From NCBI GenBank assembly GCA_963970005.1, contig CAXAMN010000003.1, positions 690,888 to 754,887 on the forward strand: a stretch of 64,000 nucleotides of DNA, in the 5' to 3' direction. Below the pieces are notes generated by a model. That model was not told where the DNA came from. It saw only the letters and a program-made list of their open reading frames with translations, and did not search any database. Of this stretch, positions 10,111 to 22,719 are shown piece after piece. Each line of letters starts with the position of its first letter. Position 1 is the first letter of the stretch. The translations under genes were made by a program, and so were the position numbers. The stretch comes from Durusdinium trenchii. Taxonomy: Eukaryota > Sar > Dinophyceae > Suessiales > Symbiodiniaceae.

Positions 10111-12081
10111 AAACCATGCACGAACAAAATTGCGAGCTTGCTGTGACCCAACCCAAGGAATGTCACAAGAAATGGCAGCAGCTCTTGATCTTGGTGATCA
10201 TGGCACGGGGTTGGACATTGCTTGGGAACCTGATGCGCGGAGGGCCAGCTGGCTTGGTACCTGCATGTACCGGCCAAATCCTGATCTATCGGCACTCCCG
10301 TCTTTCTTCCAAAGTGGAAGAGCCCAGGCGTCAAGCGGCGCTTGTTAGTGGGCACGCATTGCGCGCCGGTGACTGGTTTGCATATCTAGGGCCATCGATA
10401 TTGTTCTTGACAATGCTTCGCGGGAGGCCTGGTCCCACTTCCCATCAACCAACGGTTTGTTGAGCATAGTTTCTGACTTCATAATTCTGAAGAGTATGTT
10501 TGGAGCCTTGTGGCTCGATTGGGGCGATGGACACGACTGATTGTTTCCACTGCCTTCCTTGTTCCGAAGCACTGTCTATTTGGGATGCTCGTTCTGCTTT
10601 TGCAGGGCCTGGTATGTGACCGGTGGTACTGGCTGCCTTGGTCGGGCTTGTGACGCTGGAGGTGTTGATGCACTCTGCCTTGACCAACTATGTGGCTTTG
10701 CCCGGCCTGCTCGGTCGTGATGGGTGCTTTGAGTGGGGCGGTGCTGTGCCTTTTCAAGTGAAGTAGGGGGGCTGCGCAACTACCTGTTGAGGAGGCGGAC
10801 ACTGTGCATTTACAGAGGTCCTGCTACAAGCTGGTCCATCTCTGCAGTTGTAATATGTTGGTCCCCGACGTCAGTTTTCGGGACATATTTTGGGTGTGGG
10901 ACGGGCGGGCCATCATTGACAGGAAGAGGGTGGCACACTGCTCTACCTGGTTACCTCCCACCCGCGTGCCCGATGCAACTTGAAGCCGGGGTTTTGGTGA
11001 CGAAAGCTATTGTGGGGAGGGGAATTCGTTTTCACATGCCAAAGTGATGCGTGGGCAAGCTGCCGTTCCCACGCAGTGTGTAATTCGTCGAGTAGCCGAT
11101 TCCATCCCCAAAAACACGACTTGCTAGAGCAAGGGCAACTCCAGCGAGCTGATGCGCTATGCAGTATCTTGGATTCCTGGTAGGAATCTGTTTGTTTGGT
11201 ACCTGGGATGGTACTTGGTCTTTCGGCGTGTGTGATGGGGGTTGTTGCGTTCGGTTCCGTTGTTGCGCGCATGCCCATGGCGTTCGTTACGATTCGTGTA
11301 ATGGTTCAGCTTGTTGCGCGCTCCTTCTCTTTGAATGAAATGTAGCGACCCATCTAAGGATGCTCTAAAGTCGATCGGTGCAACTGGTAAGAACCTCCAA
11401 GGTCGTCAAACGAAATCCGTTCATCTAAAGGCTCTGATGTAAGTATTGTAAATCACGAGCCAGCACAGTATTGTAAATCACGAGCCAGCACGCTCATCCA
11501 CAAAGCAGCTGGAAGTCAAACACACCAGTCGAATCCATTCGACGGTTCAATCATCTAATAGTCTAACATGCATGGCTGGGCTTGAATGAAGGAATCAAAG
11601 TTGCTACTCCACCATCAGGAAAAAAGGAGTTGCTGCGTGTTTCTACAGATGTAAAAACACCAACCGCGGTCATTCCCACTCCCATCAATCTTTGCCAGCG
11701 ACACCTTGGCAGCAACCTTCACTGCATCTGCCCTTGATTGCATGTCCTTGAGATCCTGGTCAGCCTCACCATTTTGAGTGAGAACGAATCAACTGCAGTG
11801 GAAAGTGTTGAACGGATCTTGAGGAAAACTGCATTGGAAATCTCTTGATCCCACCGTTCAACCTGTGGCGGAAAGTGTTGAATGGATCTTGAGGATTTTG
11901 CTGACTGCTTGGTGGCAAATGAAATCCAGGTCAGGAAATTGCCACGTGCTACGACTCTGACCCCATTCAGCTCGTGCCTTCTTATCGGCCGACATCTCAT
12001 CACCTTGTTGGGTGCCTGCTTTGTGTCTCAATGCGCCAGGATCAGGAACCTGGCAAGAATGGAGATAGACATGGATCGGCT
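10111..12081. other. No gene recognised; small tandem repeats
   Basis: A 24-bp tandem duplication (GTATTGTAAATCACGAGCCA and following) spans 11443-11491. A 27-bp direct repeat (GGAAAGTGTTGAAYGGATCT core) lies at 11800-11826 and 11869-11895. Open frames on both strands at 10.1-10.8 kb are inconclusive. Confidence 0.5.
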
Positions 12082-12204
12082 CTAGAAGCAAATTACACGT
12101 ATGCTACATACGGATGTCAATGTGGATTGTGAAGCCACGGCATATTTCCACAAAAGGAACAAAACACGGCATTTGCCCCAACCCCCAGTTTTCAGCCGAG
12201 ACAC

Positions 12205-14363
12205 CTCAGTATGCTGCTTCGCTGCTTCTTTGTCTTGTTTTTCTGTTGCGGGCCGCGGAGCGTCTGCCACAGCCGACGTGGCGGCATCTTTCCGGATGGC
12301 GGCCAGTGCCGCCCTCTGTGTAAATTTCTCGTTCTTCAGTTTCAAGGTGCCTAAGAATGCCAGCCAGCCGTCCGGGATGAAGTGGTTCACCACCACGGCC
12401 TGAAGCTGGGCTCTGGTAATCCCCGTGTAGAGGTAGGACCGGGTCTCGTTGTCTGCGTTTCCGTCAATACTGGTGTCGAGCGCAATGGAAACCACGATCA
12501 ACTGCTCAAGCCCTCTGGAGTTCTGGACGGCATCCAGCACAATGATCTCCTCTTCGTCTCTACTACTGGAATGTGGAACCAAATGCGATGGCAAATAGCT
12601 GCAGCACTCTTCACAGGAGACGAAAGCGAATCTTCGAGCCGGAAGCTCTTCCTGGATCTTCTGCACCATCAGCGGCTTGAAATCCTGGAGGAAAGTCTCG
12701 TCCTTCACCAACAAGGCCAACCGACGGCTCAAGCTCACCCCGGGAAAGGTCTGGAGCACATGCCACATGGTATCCACGGTGTGCTTCACGTAGTCCTGCA
12801 TCATGGTCTTCTCGGACTCGACTTCAAACAGGAAGGACTTCAACGGTGGCCCTTCGGTGCCCATCCCTTGGACTGAGCTGGCGGACTGGGCGTGTTGGAA
12901 GGGCATGGCCCCAGCAACGATCCGCTGAGTGCTGCGGATGACTTCGGAGAGCTCCACGTAGTGTGCCGTGGGAAAGTGATGATGCAAGTGGGTGGATTGC
13001 GAAGTATCGGACAGTAGTAGCAGCTTCTTGCGAGGCAACGTGAGCAAATCCATCTCGTCACCCGAGGCAAAGAGTTGATGCGCCTCATCGACCACGACTA
13101 AAGAGAACTCGTCCTCTCCCAATGGAGTTTCCTGCAATTTCAGATGCCTTCCATCCAGCACTGGGCGCCAGAAGGCCTTCTGGCCTTGATGCTTCAGGAG
13201 AAGTCTTTCCCAGATACGAGTGCGTCTTGGATCTATGGATTTGGCCTTGAGGCTAGCCATCAACCACTGAACAAAGTGGAACAGGAGAGCGCGATTCGGC
13301 GCCACGTAGAGCAAGCGTCCACTGCGGCTGCTTCGTAGGTGTCGGACCACGTACCTCAAAGCCACGAAGGTCTTACCGGCACCCGCAGGAGCCGCGAGAT
13401 GGAGGTTTTGGCTGTTCCCGCTCTCCAACTCCTGCAGCTTCTGGTATTGGTGAGGAGTCAACTCCAAAAGTCCCGGAAGGGTCCTCTCATAGAGCTCGAT
13501 GAAATGATTCTTTTCGATGCCTATATCCCAGGTGTGGGAACTGGGAGCTTTTTCTGACAGTATCTTGTTGAGCTGGATGTCCAACTCTCCTTCCAAAACG
13601 CGATCACGGAGAAGGTGGGCCTGCTTGATGTTCTTGATCTCCACCTTGACACTGAGCGCAGGCGCACCGTTGCGTGGTCCCGATTCTTGCGCCTTCTCGA
13701 TGGTGATGCCCACTTCGCCAAAGAGCTTCTCCAAGGAGTCGTGGCTGCTGTGAAATGCGGCCAAGAGGCTCTTCAATGAATCTCGGCTGCTTCTCACATG
13801 CTTAGAGTCAAAGACTCTGCCTGAAAGTTTGCATTCCACCTGCCATGTGGCCACATCTTCTTTGCTGATCATTTTCTTGGGCACATCGAGGACCTCACAC
13901 CTGCGCCACGTGCTGCCATCCAAGGCCTCAGCCTCATCGCCCCGCTTGAACTGCCCCGTGAGGAACTCTCCGACGTCCACCTCCTCGTACTTGTACCCTC
14001 GGGCCTCCACAAGGCCAGGCACCAGTGCTAGGGAGTGGGGAGCGGACCCCAACAACAGACATGGAAACTGCAAACACCATTTTGCCTATAGCTATCAATT
14101 GACATGTATGCTTGCCACAGAGCCATGCTCGCTGGCTGAGCATGCAGTGACGTATTTTCTTAGCGTTTCTGCTTTGGAGCACCCTCGCCTTCAGAGTGGC
14201 TATCTCACACTTCTGCGAGCCACCACAACCGATGCCGTCCCACAAGTCGGCTTTTGGCAGCTCCCCCATACTGACCGTACCCTCGCCGCACTGGCCGGGG
14301 AAAAACACCACCCTCAATGTCTGGCCTTTCCTCACCGCCTCCTCGACTTTCTGAAGCCAAATC
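12205..14363 (-). CDS. SF1 helicase-like ATPase, partial gene
   Basis: The minus strand holds one very long open exon (stop at 12082, open to 14073) encoding a superfamily 1 helicase/P-loop ATPase. Walker A APAGAGKT is near residues 228-235 of the frame, Walker B VVVDEAHQL near 327-334, a motif III-like SDTSQS near 355, a motif IV-like region (SEVIRSTQRI) near 376, NSRGLE near 517 and a motif VI-like LYTGITRAQ near 548. The layout resembles UvrD/Pif1-like and DUF2075/Schlafen-type ATPases; the exact family cannot be fixed. No ATG starts the frame, so it is an internal exon. An acceptor at 14028-14029 and a donor at 14228-14229 join it in phase to an upstream exon at 14230-14363 (WLQKVEEAVRKGQTLRVVFF). 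The likely 3' donor is TGAG|GTGTCT, giving a lower limit of 12205. Other exons are missing. Confidence 0.75.
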
Positions 14364-14390
14364 CTGTGCACAACATAGTAGTGACATGCA

Positions 14391-14432
14391 ATATACTGTG
14401 TATAATATGCATGCGTGTGTATACAGTATATG
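14391..14432. repeat. AT-rich imperfect inverted repeat
   Basis: ATATACTGTGTATA is followed after a short loop by TGTATACAGTATAT. It lies just upstream of the first helicase exon on the minus strand, probably in an intron. The TATACAGTATA core recurs at 15537-15557 and near 41948-41973. Confidence 0.6.
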
Positions 14433-15182
14433 TAGTGACGTGTGTTCAAATTGTTGTCTGGGTTGGCATTGCTCTGGCTTGCTGCGTGTTCGCTGCTCTG
14501 ACTTGCGGGCTGCAAGCAACAAGGTTGTGATTGCTGCCTGGCTCCGTCACAAGATGAAAAGTTGCGGGCAAAGCCGGGTAACTTTGAATCATATTGAAAC
14601 ATCGGGTTCCAGAGTTCGATGGTAGCAGCGTTCGACCAGCAGGCAAACATGTACCATCAGGGTGAGGCGAAAAGTTGCAATGAGGGCCTAGCGAACGCCT
14701 TTAGCTGTAGCTTGCGGCTGTCGGTGGGTCGAACCAGAATTATACAATTTTTTTGCATTTGGTTCAGTTCTCCGCGATGTACGTTTGTTCAATGCTCTTT
14801 CGGATGGGGAATTGACTCAACTCTTTGGGATGCATGTCTTGATGCTACTGTGACCGACCACGCTCACACCAACACAACAAGCAAATAACAAACTTGAATC
14901 CATGCCGCCAGCAGGAAGCAGCAAGCCTTCCTGCTCCGACTAACACCATGCGTCTGGCAAAGGTCGAGGCAGCAAACACATGCATCACATACGGTCATCA
15001 TTTTGTCACTTGGCTCTCTTAATCAGGGGGAGGGCAGTATCACGAACGCTTGTAACTTGTAACCAACTGGAATGTTGTCTTGTACCAAGCAGGAACTACA
15101 GGCTTGAATTCATGTTGCAAGCAGGAAGCCGTCATGAATCGTCATAGTACGATTTGACTTGGCTAACTTATGTTAACTTGCC
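14433..15182. other. No gene recognised
   Basis: AT-richer intergenic or intronic sequence with only short open frames on both strands. It should hold further exons of the flanking minus-strand genes, but none is clear. Confidence 0.5.
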
Positions 15183-15913
15183 TCCTCCTATGACCAAACC
15201 AAGTTCTAAAGATGTCGATCCAATTGGGAGTCCTGTACCACTCGCATCCCCAGGCTGCTATCTCGCCATGCTCCTTCCAGAGTTCTTCAGCTTTCTTCTC
15301 CATCAGGGCAATCTGCTCCGGAGTGTCGTCCGCGAAGACGATGGCATCACTATGCATGGCTTCTGCCTTCTGAAGGATCCGCTGCAACTCATCTTCGGAG
15401 CAAGCTCGCCTTCTCTTCTTGATGTTGTGAAGGTAACCGAAGTCCCTGAAGTTCCTCTTGCCGTAGATGCGGTGGCAGAAGCACTTTCCAGGATTCTCTG
15501 TGTCATCGGCATGTTTTCCAAGTCCATCCTTCAGGGTATACAGTATACAGTATACAGACAATTAATTGGAAAAACAAAAACAAACGAACGATGTCCATCT
15601 CGGCTTGCCAGCTTCTCCGATCCCCCAAGCAAAATGTCGCCCCCCCGGACCCCGCCGCCCGTCCTTCGGCTCGCACAAGAACACGCAGGCCACGCTATCT
15701 CCATGTCGTCCATCGACCAATCCATCCCAACCGGCTTTGTACATTCCCGGAAAGGAAACCCAACAAACCAAAGCACCATCGATGATCACGCCGTGGTAGC
15801 TGATCTCGTCGGCCCCATCCGCCACGGCAGGTCGCAGCTTGGGAACGAAGTAAAGGACGTCGTCGGGCGCGTCTTGCGCCTGGGCCCGCGAGGTTTGTGC
15901 GAGGAGACTGCTT
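15183..15913 (-). CDS. Hypothetical protein, two predicted exons
   Basis: Minus-strand exon A (15586-15913) follows an acceptor AAAAAGCAG. It reads about 108 protein-like codons, including DEISYHGVIIDGALVCWVSF and SVACVFLCEPKDG. A 56-bp intron (15530-15585) starting GTTTGT and ending CTGAAG separates it from exon B (15183-15529). Exon B reads KHADDTENPGKCFCHRIYGK, then a charged helix (DELQRILQKAEAMHSDAIVF) and EELWKEHGEIAAWGCEWY. Exon B probably ends at AGGAG|GCAAGT, a GC-type donor, so more exons follow. I do not recognise the family. The open frames and composition are strong, the borders are inferred. Confidence 0.55.
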
Positions 15914-17192
15914 TTTCAGATGGACTTGGTGAAAGGAAACATCTCATGCAAATCTTGAGTGAAAAACATCCTGATGATTGGTGAATGGTAACATCTTGTG
16001 AAGAAAAAAGACTGATGTTCTTGTCAGAAGCTCCTGGTCATGGTCGTTGGTGTTGTGATCGCCTGTTGGGCTGGCATCTGCCTGGAAGAAAGCTACATAA
16101 AGCAACTTTGTAAGTGTGACGGAGCAAGTGCCCCCCCCCCATCCCTCGGCAAAGCCGACTTCATATACAGGAAATCTACAGCACCTTGTGCTGGTCATTG
16201 ACCTTCTGCAAAACCATCTCTAGCTGTTGTCTCATCTGCTCTTCCACGGTCAGACTTTCCTGCCATTGCTCTTTTCCAGCGGTCGGTGGTCACGCAAGCA
16301 CGTGGCTTGAAAGAAAGAATCATCAGAAAACGTGCGCACGCGCATTGCATGAGGAAAAATTGAACAGCAAAGAACACACAAAATAGCTTGGGATGCTAAG
16401 GCTCCACCTACTACCTCAATGCCCATCAGAACCCACGAACCGAACCCAAATCGTACACATCACAAGCTGCAGAACTCGACATCATTTGAAGCGCCCTGCG
16501 GCCTTTAAGGATCGAATGTGGCTGGCCTTGCTCCCTTCCCTGCCCTCTGCCTTGACGGAAAGTATATGCCCATAGGCAGCTACACAAAAATTAGCAGCAA
16601 ATGGCTTGGCACAAGGTGATGACATCTGGAGCCTCTTGCAAATGATTCTCCATGGTCACCTTCTCTGCCTCACAAATGCTTCAATCACTCCCCAAACGCA
16701 TGTTTGCCCTACTCAGTAGCAGCCTAGCACCCAATCAACATACTCTCCTCTTCAAAGGCACAACCAGGCCACCCACCTCCAATTTGATCAGCGTCAACAT
16801 CAATGCCGTCTGATCTCTCTGCAATCTCAGATCTTCCTTGCACAACAGTTATTCAACATGCCAGGAGCAAGCTCGGTATATTCTTGATGCGCTCCTCCAG
16901 TTGCTTTCTGCTATTCTCTTCTTTTGCAAGGCTTTCCTGATATGCTACCGGGCACGACACATCAAGGAACCCTTGCGCCCATTGCGTGTCAACCAGAGTT
17001 TCGACCACACAGCATCACAAAACAAGAAACTTTGAATCATGTGATGCTTGACTCAGCGAAATACGTGCTTCAGGCACACAAATCATGACAAGAATCATCA
17101 GATCAAATGGTTACGTAAGATCTTTTAAGATTAGGAGGTGTCGGGGAGCCACAACTGGTGGATACTTCTTCTACATCCACTAACGGGCGGAT
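15914..17192. other. No gene recognised
   Basis: Low-coding sequence with a poly-C run near 16130. Only short frames occur on either strand. Confidence 0.5.
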
Positions 17193-19474
17193 CTAGCCCC
17201 ATATGTGCTCATCGTACTGCGCCTTCAGGGCGGCGATCTGCTCCCGGAGCCGGTCGTTATCCCGCGCGGACCGGGCAAGGTCTGCGTATGCGGCGTCGGA
17301 GGAGAGCCGCTCCTCTTGGAGGAGCTGCTCGGTCCTCCTGAGCAAAAAGGTTGAATCGGGATGGAATCTGGATGGATCCTCGATGGATTTGAGGTGCCAT
17401 AGCTGGCTGACCCCCAAAAAAATGAGGAAAAGTTGTTCTCTGCAAGCTTATGCTGTTGCACGGCGCGCATCAAGTGCAACAGGACAAAAGCCATGGCCTG
17501 TGTTTCTCTTTGAGGCCTCGTCGCGGAGCTGTTTGCTCGTTCCAAGGCAAAGCACTTGACGGTCAAAGCGCTGGCTCAGCCAAGGCACTCTTCAGCTTAG
17601 CTGGATCCTGAAGCAGCGAGGCAGCACCACCAGTTGAGTTCAGCAAGACCAACACAACTCGCCACACAACTCGCCCCCGCGCTCCTCCATGCTCAGCTCA
17701 TAACAACCCCTGAACAACAGCTGGATAAAACGATTGAAACCAAGCCAAGCTTGCATACTTTCGTGCATCATGCAAGCCAATGGCGTGATTCTTTTGACAC
17801 AATTCTTTCATACCCGCCCTGCCTCCCGATAATTGCTGCTGTGGCCAGGCGTTGCCGTGGCTGCAAGCTCGAGCTTGAGCAGTCTTCCAGACGCCGAAAC
17901 GACCACTTCTGCAAGCCACCAGTGCTCAATAGAAATGCATCTGCGGCTTACAGCATGTTGAGAAAAATTGACCAACTCCCATGGTCAACTCAGCTGCCTC
18001 CTTTTTTCTCTCACCGCCGCGCAGTGACCCTCGAGGAGGCGCTCAAATGAGGCGCGCTCATGCCCAGCGTCAGAGGGATGCTGAACGTATTCTCCGCGCG
18101 GCTGTCGCGGCTCACGTCGAAGGACAAGGAGAACCTCAGCTGTCCCGGCTGTCGCGGCACATGGCGGGTGAAAGGGCCATCAGCCATGTTTTCGGAACAT
18201 GGACTTGTCCAAATGGTGAGTCATCCTGGAAGGGGAGTTGGTCCATGTAACAAGACTGACCCAACTATTGAGTAGCTGGCACGTGGCCAAATCACTGCTG
18301 CCATGTCTTGCTCCAAGGCCCCCAGACTGTTCTCCATGCGGCCACAGAGCATCGAAGGCGCCGACTCCACCGGTTCTGCCGCTGCGGGCGCCGGCATCCG
18401 GGGCACTGGCTCGTCCCTCTCCTCGACGGGCCCCAGGTTGGGCACCTGACCGGTCGCGCGGTCAAACCGCATGCACCGTGCGTTAAGAGGAAAAGCGATA
18501 TATATAACCATCCCCAAACTCGATAGCCTATAGCCCTTCATGTTGGTGTTTGGGTGGGGCTCTCTGAATTCAAACAGGTACCAAAATGCGCATCTGAAGG
18601 TTGTTGACTCTGCCGTGCCTTGGTTCATACGGTCAGTCGCCTTTGGGGGGGGAAGTGCCCAAACTGTTCCAAAAATGAGTCCCTCCCTCACCCACATCAA
18701 CCTGAATCTTATGTGCTGCAGTCTTTGGTGCTTAATAGCTCACAGGACAAAAGAGTGTACTACCCTCAGCACCTCCCAAAACGAAAACAAGAAATTCAAA
18801 ATCGGGTCCCAAGAGTCTAACACCATGTCGCCACGTGAGCACCGCTCAGCCCCTCCCAAGCCCTGCTTTCCACGCCTCTCGGTCCAAGCACTCCTCCAAG
18901 GACATCGTCGGCGCGACCGCGGCTTCGCCCGCACCGGCGCCCGCGGCCAGGCCGGGGCCATCCACCGTGGATTCCCAGAGGCTCCGGCAGCGGCGCTTCT
19001 GGGCGTTCAACACGCCACAGAGGCCCTCGAGCCTCAACTGGTCAGGTTGGAGCCCGACCGTGACCGGTGGGGTCTAGTCCAAAGGGTTGATGGGAGAAGG
19101 TGATCAAAAAACCCTATGGCTATGGGGCGGCGTGATGTGGAGCTAGTACGATTCGCCGGCTTGGTTGTTCTCTTCGCGCCGTCTCTGCTCAAAAATGGTA
19201 ACCAGTTCACTCCTCCAACAAGAACCTTTCAAGGTAGATCAGCTTAGGAGCATGTGCATCTCATGAGCCTCAAATTCTTTCGGCAAGATCTCGAGCCGCC
19301 TGAAAAAGACACAACTGGGCTAGCGGCTAGCAAACAAATCATTTACACAAGAGCCTCCAAGCTTGATCATGGATGCAGGTCTTGCTCAAACACATCACGC
19401 TCACGAAACTGAACGAACCAAGGCCTCTTCAGTACTTCTTGCCTCTCCTGCAGAGTCCCGCGTTCTGCCTGCAC
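17193..19474 (-). CDS. Hypothetical multi-exon gene with coiled-coil C-terminus
   Basis: Minus-strand exon candidates, 5' to 3', lie at about 19367-19474 (ERGTLQERQEVLKRPWFVQF), 19240-19299 (RLEILPKEFEAHEMHMLLS), 18849-19073 (VTVGLQPDQLRLEGLCGVLN), 18296-18478 (MRFDRATGQVPNLGPVEERD), 18015-18203 (RQPGQLRFSLSFDVSRDS) and 17193-17337. The last is a terminal coiled coil containing EERLSSDAAYADLARSARDN, ending at TAG. Acceptors such as TTTTTGCTCAG and CTTTTTCAG and the donor GGCG|GTGAGA support several borders; others are approximate. Grouping into one gene is inference from strand and order. No domain family is recognised; structural coiled-coil proteins are the best guess. Confidence 0.45.
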
Positions 19475-19555
19475 CTGCCAAATGCGCAGGATGCAGCCCG
19501 CAGCTGCAATGACTTTGCCCACTGTTGCCCACTTACATGCACGTGATGGTTCCAC

Positions 19556-20640
19556 CTAGCTCAATGGTGCCTTGTCCTTCTGTTTTCGCACTTCTTCTTG
19601 CAGATTCCTGACCCCCTCGCAGATTTTGCTGATGGCCGCGTTGAAGTTCACGCTGGGAAACTTTGCCCCCTGGATCGCGGCCACGGGGCCCTCCCGATAG
19701 ATGAACCTGTGAGGGCATCAACGTCTCTTTCAATTCTTCCAAAGTCCAAAGCATTCTGGTGGTGTTTCTTACCTCCTCCTCAAGTATTTCTAATGCAGCG
19801 GAATCCCCAACCCATAGGGAAAAATAAGAGATCCCCAAGCAAACAACAATTGCCAACGAAGCTACGCCACCGCACCGTAAGTTCCAAGGTCTCTGCCTCC
19901 CCGCGCCGCCATGATGCTTCAGCTCGGGGGCCTGCGAATGGCACTGGTGTCCGGCTGTTGGGCGCCGAGAGTGCCTCCGGATGCACGTGCCGGCCAAGGC
20001 CCGGGGAGTGGCGGGACTGGGAAGAACCGAGCCCAACGTGGCATGACCAAACCATGGCGTCACGCCAGAATGCTAACTGGCCGTAGGATGAGTCGAAGGG
20101 TCGGTCGTCGTGTTCATCTGCACCGAACGAGGCAGCAGTTGGTTTGCTTTTGAAAACCGGTGTCAATAAAAAACTAATTGTTTTCCCGTACTCACATGCC
20201 AAGCCACATTTTGTAGGAGTCGTAGGTTGGCGGGATCTTTCCAGCTATCACCTAACGGCCCTGCCAAATCTCTGCGTTGCAATGGCCCTGCCCAGCAACG
20301 GCTGCCATCGATCCTCAAGCGATTCCAGGCAATACACACAATCAAAAATACACGGAAAAACAACGGCTGAAGTTGTGCCATGTCCTGCTTGCACTAGTTG
20401 AACTACTGAAAGTTTCGGCTGGGGCATTTGGGATTCGCATCAATCTTGCACCGGGGTGGTTGCACCTGCCAGGGTGCATGACGAGGTCGCAAACGGCGGT
20501 GTCGCTTTCCACCGCATCAGAGCCCACATCGCGCCACGCGCACCGAACGAAGAGCGGCGCTCCGAACCCCAAGGCGTCCGGGAATTCCACGAGTTGCGGG
20601 GCAGCCGGCATAGCGACGAAGACCGATGGTGCTAAAACAT
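19556..20640 (-). CDS. Hypothetical gene, two well-defined exons
   Basis: The exon at 20466-20640 is bounded by acceptor GTTTTCAG and donor GGCAG|GTGCAA and is open throughout (VLAPSVFVAMPAAPQLVEFP, then VRCAWRDVGSDAVESDTAVC). A second exon at 19556-19706 follows CCCTCACAG and reads FIYREGPVAAIQGAKFPSVN, then a helical segment CEGVRNLQEEVRKQKDK to TAG. Between them an open minus frame (about 19870-20110) may hold another exon. The two may be the 5' part of the gene whose exons continue to 17193 if the last codons here are spliced out. Function unknown. Confidence 0.5.
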
Positions 20641-21805
20641 CTGAAAACGAAAAACGTGATCTTGTGGGTGCTGTTTTCGGGGGAAGGGTGGCCTCCTAAC
20701 CCACCACTTGACAAAATTCAACAAAGCCCGTAGGCCCTAGTGCGCTGCATTGGTTGGGCAACAATTGCCAAATTTATGCCCACTGTTTGTTGCATAGTAA
20801 GCTGCGGATGTCCATGCGGCATTCCCACGAAAAACATACAAAAACGCTGCCCACCCCAAAGGACCGGCCTTCGGTTTGTTTAGAGTTTAGACATATGATA
20901 CGTGCACGGCGCCTTTGACTGGCGCCTGGACCCTAGAATCCGGATCCGGCCACACAAATTCAAACGTCGCAGTTGGCAATGGCGAACGAGCGTTGCAGGT
21001 GCGGCTGTATTGCCGTTGCCGCAGCTGTTCCCCCACTACGGACCTTCATCACCTTCATCCAAAATTCCAATAAATTCCGTGCACTTGTGCATGGCGCGCA
21101 TCCACGTGGGTGGGTGCACACGGGTCGGGTGGCTTGGCTATTTGGCGCATGCGAAGCCAAAGGGCGTTCTATATATCCCTCTTGTCTGTTAGGCTCTTGG
21201 GAACGGTTGGTGTTTGTCGCCCAAGCATTGCACTCCGCTCCTGAGCGCTGGCATACATCTTGCTTACTCCGGGGCCCCACACAAACACGTCTATAGTACG
21301 CACAACCTTGCTGTGATGGACACGTTTACTGTTTTCTGCTTCCGCAGTGGCTAGGCCTAGGCCACGTGCATGGCAACAGAAAGGCTGCATTAACTTTGTG
21401 TTATTCCAGGCCCCTTTAACATAGGTGTTCACTAATTATTCCAGACCTGGAATCGATGTTGGAATAGTTTTTCACTGGATGCACCCAAATGTTTACTCCG
21501 CCTGGAAGACAACAAGGGAGAAGGCACAAGAGTGGGCCATGGGGCAATGTTGCGTGAGTGTGGGGTCGCTTGTCTGTTTGGCAAGCGCTATGGTGCTCAA
21601 AGAATGAGTCCGGGTCTTTCGTCCCACAATTAAAGTGATGAGTCCGACCTGGTGGTCCTTTTGTCCTGCGAGATCGTGAAGAAGAGATGTGGAGAGAAGA
21701 AGAAAAGGCACAGTATATAGGAGAACATCTGCTGCTCGTTGTGTCCTCGGCATCTTCTTTGGGTCTAACCCCGCCATCAATTACTGTTCGGTGACGGAAC
21801 CCGCC
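20641..21805. other. No gene recognised
   Basis: No exon could be supported. Open frames on both strands near 20.9-21.3 kb lack splice context. Confidence 0.45.
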
Positions 21806-22048
21806 ATGACGGGCGAAGACATTCACCGATTACGTGGTCCCTCGAAACTCGCATGGCAGCGGTGTGCAGGGGTGGTGGAGCAGTACGACTACTTCTACCC
21901 CTTCACGCCACCCCCTGACGAGTCCCGCCAGGCGGGGGTGGAGAGCCGGGTTCTCCCTCGCTTCCCTCTGCATATATTTGGCCAAGTGAAACTGTGTTCT
22001 TTTTCGCCGTCCAAGTTGCCCCGAAAACCCGAAGTTGAACCAGGTTAA
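21806..22048 (+). CDS. Hypothetical 80-residue ORF
   Basis: An ATG at 21806 opens an 80-codon frame ending TAA. The sequence begins TGEDIHRLRGPSKLAWQRC and contains EQYDYFYPFTPPPDESRQAG. The composition looks coding and differs from the repeat that follows at 22085. It may be a 5' exon of a plus-strand gene or a small protein. No family is recognised, and its strand is opposite to most neighbours. Confidence 0.35.
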   Translation: MTGEDIHRLRGPSKLAWQRCAGVVEQYDYFYPFTPPPDESRQAGVESRVLPRFPLHIFGQVKLCSFSPSKLPRKPEVEPG

Positions 22049-22084
22049 CTGATTCCTCTATTTCGCTAACAGGCCAACCAAGTA

Positions 22085-22400
22085 AAATACATGCGCGAGA
22101 CGGGTCACAAAAAAAAAACGAATCAAAAAGAAACCTTGAAACGGGTCAAACAAAAATAGACGAGTGAAAAACAAAACGAAGTGGGTCAAAAAAAAGCAAA
22201 CACGTCAAACAAGAACTCTATAACGGGTCAGGCAAGAAACCTTAAGTTGAATCAATACACGAAACGACGCGAGAAAAAAACATTCACACGCGTCAAAGCA
22301 AAACCCTGAAACGAGTCAAACAAAACTTCAACGACCCAAAAAAACCGACAACAGGTGGAAGAAGAAGCCGGTTAAAAAGAAACGGGTCGAGTGCGCTATT
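22085..22400. repeat. Degenerate A-rich tandem repeat, ACGGGTCAAACAAAA
   Basis: Variants of ACGGGTCAAACAAAA and ACGAGTCAAAC recur about every 25-35 bases, interrupted by CCTTGAA and AACAAGAA. The array is strongly purine-skewed on this strand. Confidence 0.7.
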
Positions 22401-22584
22401 GGGAGCAAAATTCACACTGAGACTAAAATGTAGGAAATGGTCACCATTCCATACGGGACTCCACTTCGAGCTCTATCGAAGCAGCTTGCCTCTAAACGTT
22501 TGTCATCGTGTTTCAATACAGGTCATTGAAGCACCTTGCTTGCAACCGTTCTTCAGTACAGGTCAATAATCAGTTGAAATCACC

Positions 22585-22672
22585 TTTTTCAAGGGCAAGG
22601 GCCTGAGGGCCTTTTGCAAGTTCTATTGTTCAACGCGTTGAACACCAGGCAATTTCATTCTAAACCCTTGGG
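22585..22672 (+). repeat. Dispersed repeat, copy A
   Basis: It contains TTGAACACCAGGCAATTTCA. The same block occurs inverted at about 22720-22860 and again in direct orientation at about 23745-23865. Copies A and B form an inverted repeat with arms of about 28 bp, matching at all but two positions, and a loop of about 55 bp. Confidence 0.8.
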
Positions 22673-22719
22673 CACATGAAGTTTCTTAATACCGTGTCTC
22701 GTTGCTACGCCCTCAGACA

